A DNA stretch of 64,000 nucleotides from Klebsiella electrica (GTDB lineage: Bacteria > Pseudomonadota > Gammaproteobacteria > Enterobacterales > Enterobacteriaceae), in the NCBI RefSeq assembly GCF_006711645.1, contig NZ_CP041247.1:2666001-2730000 (forward strand), given 5' to 3'. The position numbers and the translations under genes are program-made. Shown in pieces: positions 43,921 to 52,893 of this stretch (position 1 is the first letter of the stretch; each line of letters starts with the position of its first letter). Below the pieces are notes generated by a model. It saw only the letters and a program-made list of their open reading frames with translations. It had not been told where the DNA came from and did not search any database.

Positions 43921-45042
43921 TCAGATCTGGCGTAAAGCCTGCTCAGCCAGCGCCGCAAAATAGCGGGCCGCCGGGGCGATTAAGCTGTCGTCCGGATTGT
44001 AGGCCGGGTGGTGAAGGCCAAATTCGCTGGCGCTGCCGATACTGACAAACGCGCCGGGAATATGCTGTAGATAGACGGCGAAATCCTCGCCGCCCATATG
44101 CAGATCCGCATGCCGGGTACGGTAGCCGGAGTGGGCGGCAACATCGCCGGCAAATGTCGCCCAGCGCGAGTCATTGACCAACGCCGTCGGTCCGGCGTAC
44201 CAGAACACATCAATCTGGGCACCAAAAGCACTGGCAAAACCGGCGGCAATGTCGCTGACCCGCGCCTTGACCCGCTGCTGCACCTCGCTGCTGTGGGTAC
44301 GCAAGGTCCCTTCCAGCTCCACGCTTTCCGGCAGTACGTTCCAGGTATTGCCGCCCTGAATCCGCGTTACGCTCAGGACCACCGAATCGAGGGTATTCAC
44401 CTCGCGGCTGGCCACGCTCTGCAGGACGGTGACCAGTTGACTGGCCAGCAAAATCGCATCTTTGCCTTCGTGCGGCCGGGCGGCATGCGCCCCTTTGCCG
44501 GTGACCTTAAAGACGAAGCGATCGACGTTGGCGTAAAACGCCCCGCCGCGGGTAGCAAACTCGCCCACCGGCAGGCCGGGTTCATTATGCATACCGAAGA
44601 TAGCCGCGACCCCCTCCAGCGCCCCGGCGCGAATCAGGGTTTTCGCCCCGCCAAAATTCTCTTCCGCCGGCTGGAACAGAATCCGTACCCGTCCAGGGAG
44701 CGTCGCTTCGCGTTCTTTGAGCAGCAGCGCCGCCCCCAGCATCACGCTGGTGTGAATATCATGGCCGCAGGCGTGCATCACCCCTTCGTATTGCGAGCGA
44801 TACGGCAGGCCGGTAGTCTCGGCAATCGGCAGCGCATCGATATCCGCGCGCAGGGCGATAATCTTCTCGCCGCTGCCCACTTCGACGACCAGCCCGGTTG
44901 TCAGCTCATAGGGCAGCACCCGCAGGCCGCCGCTTTCAAGCCAGTCGCGAATGCGCGCCGTCGTCGCCACCTCCTGCAACGAGAGTTCCGGATATTGATG
45001 CAGCTCGCGCCGCCAGCTAATCAGCTGTTGTTCAAAGCTCAT
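43921..45042 (-). CDS. M20-family N-acyl amino-acid amidohydrolase
   Basis: 373 residues of the M20D amidohydrolase group (hippurate hydrolase, YxeP, SndA type). Metal ligands are seen in HACGHDIHTSVMLGAALLLK, FQPAEENFGGAKTL and FGMHNEPGLPVG, and the lid domain in GKGAHAARPHEGKDAI. It would remove the N-acetyl group after sulfur-carbon cleavage. It starts in ATGA overlap with the upstream monooxygenase. Confidence 0.93.
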   Translation of the reverse strand: MSFEQQLISWRRELHQYPELSLQEVATTARIRDWLESGGLRVLPYELTTGLVVEVGSGEKIIALRADIDALPIAETTGLPYRSQYEGVMHACGHDIHTSVMLGAALLLKEREATLPGRVRILFQPAEENFGGAKTLIRAGALEGVAAIFGMHNEPGLPVGEFATRGGAFYANVDRFVFKVTGKGAHAARPHEGKDAILLASQLVTVLQSVASREVNTLDSVVLSVTRIQGGNTWNVLPESVELEGTLRTHSSEVQQRVKARVSDIAAGFASAFGAQIDVFWYAGPTALVNDSRWATFAGDVAAHSGYRTRHADLHMGGEDFAVYLQHIPGAFVSIGSASEFGLHHPAYNPDDSLIAPAARYFAALAEQALRQI

Positions 45043-46040
45043 GGCAACACCTCCGCGCCGTGATGGGCCTGAGCCAGCAGGCGGAGTGAGTCGAGGCGCG
45101 CCTGCCCTTCGCTGACCGGCGTGTCGATGATAAATTCGTCAATATGCCAGGCAGCATGCAGGGCGTCGAGCTGCGCTTTTACCTCATCAGCGGTTCCCGC
45201 CAGCAGCGAGGCATCGCGACGGGCGATGCGCACCGGCGGACTTCCGGCCTGGCGGGCAAAGGCGGCCGCCTGCGCTTCGCTCGCCACCGTCACCCGCTGG
45301 CCGTTTTCCAGTTCAACGCCCCAGACTTCAACCTGTTGCGCCAGCTCAAGCGCCGTGGCGCGCTCTTCGGCGACGATGACCTGAATCGCGACGATGGCGT
45401 CGCGGCGACTCAGCGCCCGCCAGCGGGTTAACACCTCGCGCAGCAGCGTTTTGTCGCCGTTAAGATGGGCGGCGAAAACAAAATTCCAGTCCAGCCGGGC
45501 GGCGAGCTCAACGCTCTCCAGGCTGGCGCCGAGCAGAAATCCGTCGGCGCGGCGCGGCGGGATTGGCGTGGCGCGCAGGCTCTCTTCCCCCTCGGCATCG
45601 GTGAGCGACAGCCAGTTATCCAGCTGCGCGAGGCTGTCGGCAAATGTTCCTTTCTCCGCCGGATGAACCCCCAGTTGCAGCGCCCGCGTTGACAGCGGCA
45701 GGCCGCCCGGCGCTTTCCCGACGCCAAGATCGACACGTCCAGGCGCTATCGAGGCCAGCAGATTGAAGTTTTCCGCCACTTTGTACGGGCTGTAGTGTTG
45801 CAGCATGACGCCGCCGGATCCGACGCGAATCTGCCGGGTCTGGCCGAGGATCCAGGCGATCACCACTTCCGGCGACGGGCTGGCTAATTGATCGGTGTTG
45901 TGGTGCTCGGCAATCCAGAAGCGATGATAGCCCCAGGCTTCCGCCTGTTGCGCCAACGTTAATGTACGCGTCAGCGCCTGAGCGGCCGTTTCTCCCGCCG
46001 CCAGCGGACTTTTATCCAGGATACTGATTCGATAAGACAT
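45039..46040 (-). CDS. Luciferase-like flavin monooxygenase, first gene of the cluster
   Basis: 333 residues of the LLM superfamily, YhbW/YtmO-like group: LAQQAEAWGYHRFWIAEHHN, SPSPEVVIAWILGQTRQIRV, GSGGVMLQHYSPYKVAENFN, LLASIAPGRVDLGVGKAPGG. Bacillus ytm/snd operons carry a similar second monooxygenase beside the NtaA-type one, so two oxygenases with different S-substituent preferences are plausible. The start at 46040 follows TACGAGCCTGCGAA. Upstream 105 bases must hold the operon promoter. Confidence 0.88.
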   Translation of the reverse strand: MSYRISILDKSPLAAGETAAQALTRTLTLAQQAEAWGYHRFWIAEHHNTDQLASPSPEVVIAWILGQTRQIRVGSGGVMLQHYSPYKVAENFNLLASIAPGRVDLGVGKAPGGLPLSTRALQLGVHPAEKGTFADSLAQLDNWLSLTDAEGEESLRATPIPPRRADGFLLGASLESVELAARLDWNFVFAAHLNGDKTLLREVLTRWRALSRRDAIVAIQVIVAEERATALELAQQVEVWGVELENGQRVTVASEAQAAAFARQAGSPPVRIARRDASLLAGTADEVKAQLDALHAAWHIDEFIIDTPVSEGQARLDSLRLLAQAHHGAEVLP

Positions 46041-46145
46041 TTCGCAGGCTCGTATTAATTAACATACCTGCATTATTAGAATCTGCTGCGGCCACTGAGA
46101 AACAATTTATTTACATGTACTCTGCCGGAAAATAGATATACGCCG

Positions 46146-46691
46146 TTAACGCGCCGCCACCTGCCGCTGTAGCTGGCGGATAAAATCCTCGGTTTGCCGC
46201 GGATGGCGCAGGCGTACAAAGCGAATGTGCCGGTACGCCGGGTCAGTCATATCAGACTGATAACGCTGGCGATTATTCTTCCAGGTTTTGATGGTCCAGC
46301 CGATAATCGAGTCGCGGCTGAAGAAGGCGCGACGGAAGCTTTCACAGTTGCCGGTTCCCGGCCACAGCTCCTGACCGCGGCTGGCCCGGGAGATGGCCCG
46401 ACAGACGGCCTGTCGCAGGGTTCGGGCAAAACTGTAATCCACCCACACCACCAGATCGACGTCGCGCCACTTCACCGGGCGACTGCGGTTGTAATTGCCG
46501 TCCAGCACCCAGCCAGGAGCCTCGATGGCAGCGGCCACGTCGGCGAAGAACGTCTCATCCGGCGCGCCCTGCCAGTCCGCGCGCCAGTAAAGCCTGTCCA
46601 TCTCAATACAGGGAACGGACAGGATCTGCGCGAGCCGTCGCGCCAGCGTCGATTTGCCGACGCCGCTGGTACCCACTACGTTGATATTCAT
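46146..46691 (-). CDS. P-loop kinase-like protein (adenylate/shikimate kinase fold)
   Basis: 181 residues. P-loop GTSGVGKST at residues 8-16, then PCIEMDRLYWRADWQG and GWVLDGNYNRSRPVKWRDVD, VVWVDYSFARTLRQAV: the AAA/FlaR-like putative adenylate kinase family of bacteria. Cytoplasmic NTP-dependent phosphotransfer to an unknown small molecule is likely. It is a single gene upstream of the sulfur cluster in the same direction, with no obvious link to it. Confidence 0.8.
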   Translation of the reverse strand: MNINVVGTSGVGKSTLARRLAQILSVPCIEMDRLYWRADWQGAPDETFFADVAAAIEAPGWVLDGNYNRSRPVKWRDVDLVVWVDYSFARTLRQAVCRAISRASRGQELWPGTGNCESFRRAFFSRDSIIGWTIKTWKNNRQRYQSDMTDPAYRHIRFVRLRHPRQTEDFIRQLQRQVAAR

Positions 46692-47168
46692 CGTTATCTC
46701 TCAGCCATTGCTTTGCCGGGAATCATAGCCCGAAACAGCGGGCTGGCGCTACCGGCTGGCCCGGAGAACGCGCCTGAGGGCCAGCGAGCATGCCGCAGAG
46801 TCCGGAGTAGGCTAGCCTATGTGCCGGAAGATAGCGTGCAACGGGTGCTGGCGGAAGGATGGCTCACCCGGGCCCTTGATGAGCGGACCCCCTCTTTCCC
46901 CGGTTAGCCCCTCTTTTTCTCCAGCCGCCGTCACCATACCACGACCTTCCGCCTGCTGATGGACGCCCTTCGTCGTCGAACTCATTGATATTTAAGCAAG
47001 TGCGGTCGATAAATGTTTTACGTGCGTGACTATCTCGATACGTGTAGGATGCTGCGCCATGCTCTGCTTATCTCCTACGTCAGAATGATGGGAAAGCCAG
47101 CATAACGTACTGCGACTTGGCGGTGCGAAGAACCACTCATGGACATTGACAGGAAAATGGGTACATCA
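46692..47168. other. Divergent intergenic region, no clear gene
   Basis: 477 bases between the kinase-like gene and ansP, which are transcribed away from each other. A short GC-rich palindrome (GCCCGAAACAGCGGGC, 46728-46743) lies near the left end. Plus-strand frames here continue from an antisense frame and are not convincing. The ansP promoter should lie in the right part. Confidence 0.5.
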
Positions 47169-48632
47169 ATGAATACAAAGCAAAACTCGACGGCGGAGCA
47201 CCATGCCGCCAGACGTCACTGGCTCAATTCTCAGGAATCGGGCTATCACAAAGCGATGGGCAACCGTCAGGTACAGATGATTGCCATCGGCGGCGCCATC
47301 GGTACCGGGCTGTTTCTCGGCGCAGGCGCGCGTTTACAGATGGCTGGCCCCGCGCTGGCGCTGGTTTATCTGGTATGCGGCCTGTTCTCATTCTTTATTT
47401 TACGCGCACTCGGCGAACTGGTTCTGCATCGGCCTTCCAGCGGCAGTTTCGTCTCCTACGCCCGCGAGTTTTTGGGTGAAAAAGCGGCCTACGTCGCCGG
47501 CTGGATGTACTTCGTCAACTGGGCGATGACCGGGATTGTCGATATCACCGCCGTGGCGCTGTATATGCACTACTGGGGCGCCTTTGGCGATGTCCCGCAG
47601 TGGGTCTTCGCGCTCGGGGCGCTGGCGATTGTCGGTACCATGAACATGATCGGCGTGAAGTGGTTCGCCGAAATGGAGTTCTGGTTCGCCCTGGTCAAAG
47701 TGCTGGCGATTGTCGCCTTCCTGGTGGTGGGGACCATTTTCCTCGGCAGCGGCAAACCGCTGGACGGCAATGCCACCGGCTTCCACCTGATTACCGATAA
47801 CGGCGGCCTGTTCCCGCACGGACTGATGCCTGCGCTGGTGCTGGTACAGGGGGTGGTGTTTGCCTTTGCCTCCATCGAACTGGTCGGGACCGCAGCCGGT
47901 GAGTGTAAAGAGCCGCAGACGATGGTGCCGCGCGCCATCAACAGCGTTATCTGGCGTATCGGCCTGTTCTACGTCGGTTCCGTGCTGCTGCTGGTGCTGC
48001 TGCTGCCGTGGAATGCCTATCAGGCCGGACAGAGCCCGTTTGTGACCTTCTTCTCGAAGCTGGGCGTGCCGTATATCGGTAGCGTGATGAATATCGTGGT
48101 GCTCACCGCCGCGCTCTCCAGCCTCAACTCGGGTCTGTACTCCACCGGGCGTATTCTGCGTTCGATGTCGATGGGCGGTTCTGCACCGAAGTTTATGTCG
48201 AAGATGAGCCGTCATCACGTGCCTTATGCCGGGATTCTGGCTACGCTGGCGGTGTATATCGTCGGGGTGTTCCTGAACTATCTGGTGCCGTCGCAGGTCT
48301 TCGAAATCGTCCTCAACGTGGCTTCGCTGGGGATTATTGCATCGTGGGGCTTTATCGTGGTGTGCCAGATGCGCCTGCGTCAAGCCATCAAGGAAGGGAA
48401 AGCGGCGGATGTCAGCTTCAAGATGCCGGGTGCACCGTTCACCTCGTGGCTGACCCTGTTGTTCCTGTTCAGCGTGCTGGTGCTGATGGCCTTCGATTAC
48501 CCGAACGGGACCTATACCATCGGCTCCATTCCGCTGATTGCGGTACTGCTGGTGGCCGGTTGGTTCGGCGTACGTAAGCGCGTTCATGCTATTCATAGTA
48601 CTGCGCCGGGCGCACAGTCCGCGAAAAAATAA
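47169..48632 (+). CDS. ansP: L-asparagine permease
   Basis: A 487-residue, 12-helix APC-family amino-acid:proton symporter, near-colinear with E. coli AnsP: GYHKAMGNRQVQMIAIGGAI, GTGLFLGAGARLQMAGPALA and SFVSYAREFLGEKAAYVAGW. ATG 47169 gives exactly the E. coli N-terminal spacing; in-frame ATGs at 47157 and 47139 are possible, and the best Shine-Dalgarno-like AGGAAA is just before 47157. The C-terminal tail is shorter than in E. coli. Confidence 0.94.
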   Translation: MNTKQNSTAEHHAARRHWLNSQESGYHKAMGNRQVQMIAIGGAIGTGLFLGAGARLQMAGPALALVYLVCGLFSFFILRALGELVLHRPSSGSFVSYAREFLGEKAAYVAGWMYFVNWAMTGIVDITAVALYMHYWGAFGDVPQWVFALGALAIVGTMNMIGVKWFAEMEFWFALVKVLAIVAFLVVGTIFLGSGKPLDGNATGFHLITDNGGLFPHGLMPALVLVQGVVFAFASIELVGTAAGECKEPQTMVPRAINSVIWRIGLFYVGSVLLLVLLLPWNAYQAGQSPFVTFFSKLGVPYIGSVMNIVVLTAALSSLNSGLYSTGRILRSMSMGGSAPKFMSKMSRHHVPYAGILATLAVYIVGVFLNYLVPSQVFEIVLNVASLGIIASWGFIVVCQMRLRQAIKEGKAADVSFKMPGAPFTSWLTLLFLFSVLVLMAFDYPNGTYTIGSIPLIAVLLVAGWFGVRKRVHAIHSTAPGAQSAKK

Positions 48633-48639
48633 CGCTATC

Positions 48640-48667
48640 GCGGTTTGTCCGTTTCCGGGCAAACCGC
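48640..48667. terminator. Hairpin after ansP
   Basis: GCGGTTTGTCC and GGGCAAACCGC form an 11-bp stem with a 6-base loop, between the convergent ansP and lipoprotein genes. No clear T-run. Confidence 0.6.
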
Positions 48668-48677
48668 CTCTTGCGGC

Positions 48678-48899
48678 TTAGTTATCTTCCACCAGTTGCG
48701 ATACATCGCTGCTGTTAATCTGGCGATGGTTGCCGGATTCATCCACATAGCTGGTCATACCGGTCTCTTTATCCAGACGCGGCTTACCCTGAGTCACAAT
48801 GGTCTGCCCGCTTTTCGTCGTCATCACATAGTTTGAAGTACAACCGGCAAGCAGTGCCAGCATCACGCCAGCGCACAGAGCCATAAATGGCTTATTCAT
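48678..48899 (-). CDS. YgdI/YgdR-like small lipoprotein
   Basis: 73 residues with a lipoprotein signal peptide ending LLAGC (lipobox, cysteine at 20) followed by the short beta-rich YgdI/YgdR domain: NYVMTTKSGQTIVTQGKPRL, DKETGMTSYVDESGNHRQIN. ATG 48899 follows GGAGG; the longer upstream frame is ignored. After lipidation it should sit at the periplasmic face of the inner or outer membrane. Function unknown in this family. Confidence 0.88.
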   Translation of the reverse strand: MNKPFMALCAGVMLALLAGCTSNYVMTTKSGQTIVTQGKPRLDKETGMTSYVDESGNHRQINSSDVSQLVEDN

Positions 48900-49043
48900 A
48901 CATCCTCCAGAATGATTCATTCCGCCCGATAGCAGGCGGCAAAACGATAAGTGTAAAACCATAATCGCCGTAGGGCCAATAAGTGTTTGTAACAGAGGGT
49001 GATTCCGGCAGGCGGGAGGGGTTTCCCCCTCCTCAATCAGGGT

Positions 49044-50105
49044 TTACAGCGCAATGCGGATAACGTCATCCGGCTGGGTCGCTTCTTTCTGACGGCTTGA
49101 TTCTTGCTTCACGCTGACGTACAGCGTTTTACCGTCGGCGGAGAGCGCGAGGCTGTTGGGGTGGGTTGGCGTTTTGAAGGTTTTGACCACTTTGTTGCTT
49201 TTACCATCAATCACGCTGACTTCCCCGGCTTTACGATGCGTCACGTAGACTTCATTGCGCGTCGGGTTGAACAGCACCGCCAGGGATTCCGGCGCCGCGA
49301 TTTTCTGCAGCACTTTGCCGTCGCGCAGATCAACAACCAGCACTTCCGGCTGTTTGCTATCGGTAATGAAGGCGCGGTGACCCGCGGTATCCAGGCTCAG
49401 GTTCAGATAGAAGTGCTCTTTACCGTCATCCTGCAACTTCTTGCGGCTCAGAATTTTGTTGCTCTCGCTGTCGATGGTCAGCAGTTCACCGTCGGCGTTG
49501 GTGGTGTAAATACGCTTCGCATCAGCATCCACCGCCAGCCCGGTCGCCATGGCCCCGGTATTGGTGATGGTCTCTTTCAGCGTCAGCTTTTCACCATCCA
49601 CCACCCAGATGACGCTCTCTTTACCCAACCCGGTGATGTAGACCGTATTGGTTTTTTCATTGACGGCCAGTTCACGCGGCGCCAGCGGGCGCACGGTTTC
49701 GCTGCGTTGACGATTGTCGAGCACCAGGCGGCCTTTCACCGCGCCGGTTTTGGCGTCAATGGCGGTAACGGTACTGTCAGTGGTGTTACCCAGCCACAGC
49801 GTTTGCGTCGCGTTATTGATCGTCGCGCCGAACGGTTTCAGATCGTTATGAATAACCTGCGTCACCTCCAGCGTGGTCGGGTCAAGACGATAAACAATCC
49901 CGCCCTTATCCAGTGAACGGCTTTGCGAAGTAGCGACCCACAGCGCATTTTCCTGCTGGCTGTAAGCCATTTCGTACGCGCCCTTACCGACCGCCTTGCG
50001 CAACATTTCTTCTGCCGCGTGAGCGCTGAAGCTCCCCGCCAGCAGTAAAGAGGTTAATAACAGTGAACGGCGCAGACGCGGCGCGGACAGATGACGTAAT
50101 GACAT
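49044..50105 (-). CDS. yncE: YncE, periplasmic beta-propeller protein
   Basis: 353 residues, signal peptide to AHA (about residue 30), then a seven-bladed propeller of YVTN type (repeated KRIYTTNADGELLTID and RNEVYVTHRKAGEVSVIDGK patterns). Near-colinear with E. coli YncE, a Fur- or iron-responsive secreted protein that binds DNA in vitro. ATG 50105 matches the E. coli start. Divergent from yncD with a Fur-like box between. Confidence 0.94.
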   Translation of the reverse strand: MSLRHLSAPRLRRSLLLTSLLLAGSFSAHAAEEMLRKAVGKGAYEMAYSQQENALWVATSQSRSLDKGGIVYRLDPTTLEVTQVIHNDLKPFGATINNATQTLWLGNTTDSTVTAIDAKTGAVKGRLVLDNRQRSETVRPLAPRELAVNEKTNTVYITGLGKESVIWVVDGEKLTLKETITNTGAMATGLAVDADAKRIYTTNADGELLTIDSESNKILSRKKLQDDGKEHFYLNLSLDTAGHRAFITDSKQPEVLVVDLRDGKVLQKIAAPESLAVLFNPTRNEVYVTHRKAGEVSVIDGKSNKVVKTFKTPTHPNSLALSADGKTLYVSVKQESSRQKEATQPDDVIRIAL

Positions 50106-50191
50106 GACGACTCCCTTGAATAAAACACCTATGTGCCTGCTTGACATTGCTTCCCTGACGCAAAGTCCTGGCTTTGCGTTCTTTTTCAAAT

Positions 50192-50210
50192 GCGAATAGT
50201 AATCATTATT
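50192..50210. promoter_or_regulatory. Fur-like box between yncE and yncD
   Basis: GCGAATAGTAATCATTATT matches the 19-bp Fur consensus at about 14 positions, with AATCATTAT exact. Both neighbours are iron-regulated in E. coli. Confidence 0.6.
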
Positions 50211-50365
50211 TGACATGAAGTGGAGCGTTATTTATGGCAACCGACGCTGAAAATAACCATTCGGTGCCATTATTTAACGAAAATAACGTTAATAATTTTC
50301 AAAAAATTACAAAAGAGTTAACATATCGACATATGTTCCGTTTGGTTCGTTTTACGAGTAGCTTT

Positions 50366-52477
50366 ATGAAAATCCATTCCGTGCGCACGGCTGCACTACC
50401 TGCCCTCCTCTTTCCGCTGATCGCGGTGGCCCAGACTAACGCCAGCGATGAACAAACTATGGTTGTGACCGCCGCCCCGACCGCGGTCTCCGAACTCGAT
50501 ACCCCTGCGGCGGTCAGCGTCGTTAACGGGGATGAGATGCGTCAGGCGGCGCCGCGGGTGAATCTCTCGGAATCGCTGGGCGCCGTACCGGGGCTACAGG
50601 TTCAGAACCGCCAGAACTACGCTCAGGATCTGCAATTATCGATTCGCGGCTTCGGTTCTCGCTCCACTTTTGGCGTGCGCGGACTGCGCATTTATGTTGA
50701 CGGCATTCCGGCCACCATGCCCGATGGCCAGGGACAGACTTCAAATATTGATATTGGCAGCATAGAGACGCTCGATGTCCTGCGCGGACCGTTCTCTGCG
50801 CTGTACGGCAACTCCTCCGGCGGCGTCATTAACGTGACGACGCAAACCGGCAGTCAGCCGCCAACCCTCGAAGCCAGCAGCTATTACGGCAGCTTCGGCA
50901 GCTGGCACTACGGTATGAAAGCGACCGGTGCCGTCGGCGACGGCACCCACGCCGGAGATGTCGATTACACCGTATCGACCAACCGCTTTACCACCCACGG
51001 CTACCGCGATCACAGCGGCGCCCGTAAAAATCTGGCCAACGCCAAACTGGGCGTGCGCATCAATGAGGTCAGTAAGCTGACTCTGCTGTTTAACAGCGTG
51101 GATATTAAAGCCAATGACGCCGGCGGCCTGAGCTACGATGAATGGCAGAATAACCCGCGCCAGTCGCCGCGCGGCGATCAGTACAATACCCGTAAGTCGA
51201 CGAAGCAGACCCAGGCCGGGTTACGTTATGAACGTCAACTGAGCGAACAAGATGACCTGAGCGTGATGATGTACGCCGGCGAGCGTGAAACCACACAATA
51301 TCAGTCAATCCCGCGCGCGCCGCAGCTCAATCCAGGCCATGCGGGCGGCGTTATCGACCTGACGCGTCATTATCAGGGGATTGATACCCGCTGGACCCAC
51401 CGCGGCGAGCTGCTGGTGCCGGTCACCTTCACCACCGGTCTCGACTATGAAAACATGAGCGAGCGCCGTAAGGGTTACGAAAACTTTGTTATGAGCAACG
51501 GCGCGCCGCAGTATGGCGAAGAGGGCAGCCTGCGGCGTAATGAACGTAATCTGATGTGGAACATCGACCCGTATCTGCAGACCCAGTGGCAGCTGACGGA
51601 CAAACTCTCCCTTGATGCCGGGGTGCGCTACAGCTCGGTGTGGTTCGACTCCAACGATTATTACGTGACGCCGGGTAACGGCGATGACAGCGGCGATGCC
51701 AGCTACCACAAATGGCTGCCCGCCAGCTCGCTGAAATATGCGCTCACCGATGCCTGGAATGTCTATCTTTCCGCCGGTCGCGGCTTTGAAACGCCGACCA
51801 TTAACGAGCTCTCCTACCGTTCCGGTAACCAGAGCGGCCTGAATTTCGGCCTGCAGCCTGCGACCAATGATACGGTCGAGGTAGGCAGTAAGACGCGGGT
51901 TGGCAATGGCCTGTTTACCGCCGCGCTCTTCCAGACCAATACCGATAACGAGATTGTGGTGGATGCCAGCAGCGGCGGGCGTACCAGCTACAAAAACGCC
52001 GGTAAAACGCGTCGTCAGGGCATGGAGCTGGGGCTGGATCAGCAGTTCGGCGAAAGCTGGCGACTGAAAGCCGCATGGACCTGGCTGGATGCCACCTACC
52101 GGACCAACGTCTGTAACGATGCCGATTGCAACGGTAACCGTATTCCGGGTATCGCGCGCAATATGGGCTACGCGTCGTTCGGCTATCAGCCGGAACACGG
52201 CTGGTACGCCGGCAGCGATATTCGCTATCTGAGCGATATCATGGCTAACGATAAGAACAGCGCCAAAGCGCCGTCCTGGACGGTGGTCGGCCTCACCACA
52301 GGCTATAAGTGGAGCTACGGCAAGATGGACATGGATCTGTTCGGCCGCGTCGATAACCTCTTCGATCGCCGCTACGTCGGCTCGGTGATTGTCAACGAGT
52401 CCAACGGGCGCTACTACGAGCCCGCCCCGGGACGTAACTATGGCGTCGGCCTGAACCTCGCCTGGCGTTTTGAATAA
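50366..52477 (+). CDS. yncD: TonB-dependent outer-membrane receptor YncD (PqqU)
   Basis: 703 residues: signal peptide to VAQ (about 22), TonB box DEQTMVVTAAP, plug domain (LSIRGFGSRSTFGVRGLRIY, VDGIPATMPDGQGQTSNIDI, LRGPFSALYGNSSGGVINVT), and a 22-strand barrel ending in the terminal phenylalanine motif NYGVGLNLAWRFE. It is closely colinear with E. coli YncD, shown to import pyrroloquinoline quinone. ATG 50366 (MKIHSVRTAA) matches E. coli; the longer frame upstream is not supported. Confidence 0.94.
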   Translation: MKIHSVRTAALPALLFPLIAVAQTNASDEQTMVVTAAPTAVSELDTPAAVSVVNGDEMRQAAPRVNLSESLGAVPGLQVQNRQNYAQDLQLSIRGFGSRSTFGVRGLRIYVDGIPATMPDGQGQTSNIDIGSIETLDVLRGPFSALYGNSSGGVINVTTQTGSQPPTLEASSYYGSFGSWHYGMKATGAVGDGTHAGDVDYTVSTNRFTTHGYRDHSGARKNLANAKLGVRINEVSKLTLLFNSVDIKANDAGGLSYDEWQNNPRQSPRGDQYNTRKSTKQTQAGLRYERQLSEQDDLSVMMYAGERETTQYQSIPRAPQLNPGHAGGVIDLTRHYQGIDTRWTHRGELLVPVTFTTGLDYENMSERRKGYENFVMSNGAPQYGEEGSLRRNERNLMWNIDPYLQTQWQLTDKLSLDAGVRYSSVWFDSNDYYVTPGNGDDSGDASYHKWLPASSLKYALTDAWNVYLSAGRGFETPTINELSYRSGNQSGLNFGLQPATNDTVEVGSKTRVGNGLFTAALFQTNTDNEIVVDASSGGRTSYKNAGKTRRQGMELGLDQQFGESWRLKAAWTWLDATYRTNVCNDADCNGNRIPGIARNMGYASFGYQPEHGWYAGSDIRYLSDIMANDKNSAKAPSWTVVGLTTGYKWSYGKMDMDLFGRVDNLFDRRYVGSVIVNESNGRYYEPAPGRNYGVGLNLAWRFE

Positions 52478-52478
52478 C

Positions 52479-52690
52479 CCCAGCACCACCGGGGAGACAG
52501 ACCGCACCACCCCGTAGCCCCGGTAAGCGTAGCGCCACCGGGGAAACAGACCGCACCACCCCGTAGCCCCGGTAAGCGTAGCGCCACCGGGGAAACAGAC
52601 CGCACCACCCCGTAGCCCCGGTAAGCGTAGCGCCACCGGGGAGACAAACCGCACCATTCCGTAGCCCCGGTAAGCGTAGCGCCACCGGGG
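52479..52690. repeat. 49-bp tandem repeat with REP-type palindrome (about 4.5 copies)
   Basis: The unit starts CGTAGCCCCGGTAAGCGTAG and contains CCCCGGT...ACCGGGG, an inverted repeat. Units begin at 52513, 52562, 52611 and 52660, exactly 49 apart; the first two are identical, the third differs in the spacer, the fourth is cut short, and a partial copy precedes at 52479. A further single palindrome follows at 52751-52780. It lies directly after the yncD stop and could stabilise its mRNA or block transcription toward rihA. Confidence 0.9.
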
Positions 52691-52893
52691 AGAGGTTCCC
52701 GGGCGGCGGGATACATCCCTTGCCCGGGCTACGGCCCGGCATCAATTGTCGCCCCGGTAAACGTAGCACCACCGGGGAAACGCTCTCACTCCCGTCTTAT
52801 TGCGGCTTACTTCACGCTTTGTTTTATCCTTTCTCGTCTGTTGTGCTCCCGAGCGTTACTCTTGTCACAAATAACCGCCAACAAGGAGCTGCT
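52691..52893. other. Promoter region of rihA with isolated REP palindromes
   Basis: About 200 bases. It contains TTCCCGGGCGGCGGG...CCCGGGCTACGGCCCGG palindromes, one more CCCCGGTAAACGTAGCACCACCGGGG unit, then a TTTATCCTTTCTCGTCTGTT stretch that must include the rihA promoter. No gene seen. Confidence 0.5.

Noticed and set aside
46194..46907. 237-codon plus-strand ORF across the kinase-like gene
   Set aside because: Mostly antisense to a gene with an intact P-loop; the tail beyond it has no family.
47400..48662. 420-codon minus-strand ORF opposite ansP
   Set aside because: Antisense shadow of a conserved gene, rich in His, Gln and Arg, typical of GC-rich reverse frames.
52479..52690. Regular repeats as a CRISPR array
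   Set aside because: The 49-base period has no variable spacers; the whole unit repeats and contains a REP palindrome. No cas genes nearby.
52305..52772. Long minus-strand frames with periodic protein repeats ([14 protein letters not shown])
   Set aside because: They arise from translating the 49-bp tandem palindromic repeat and the antisense of yncD; there is no ribosome binding site or real protein composition.
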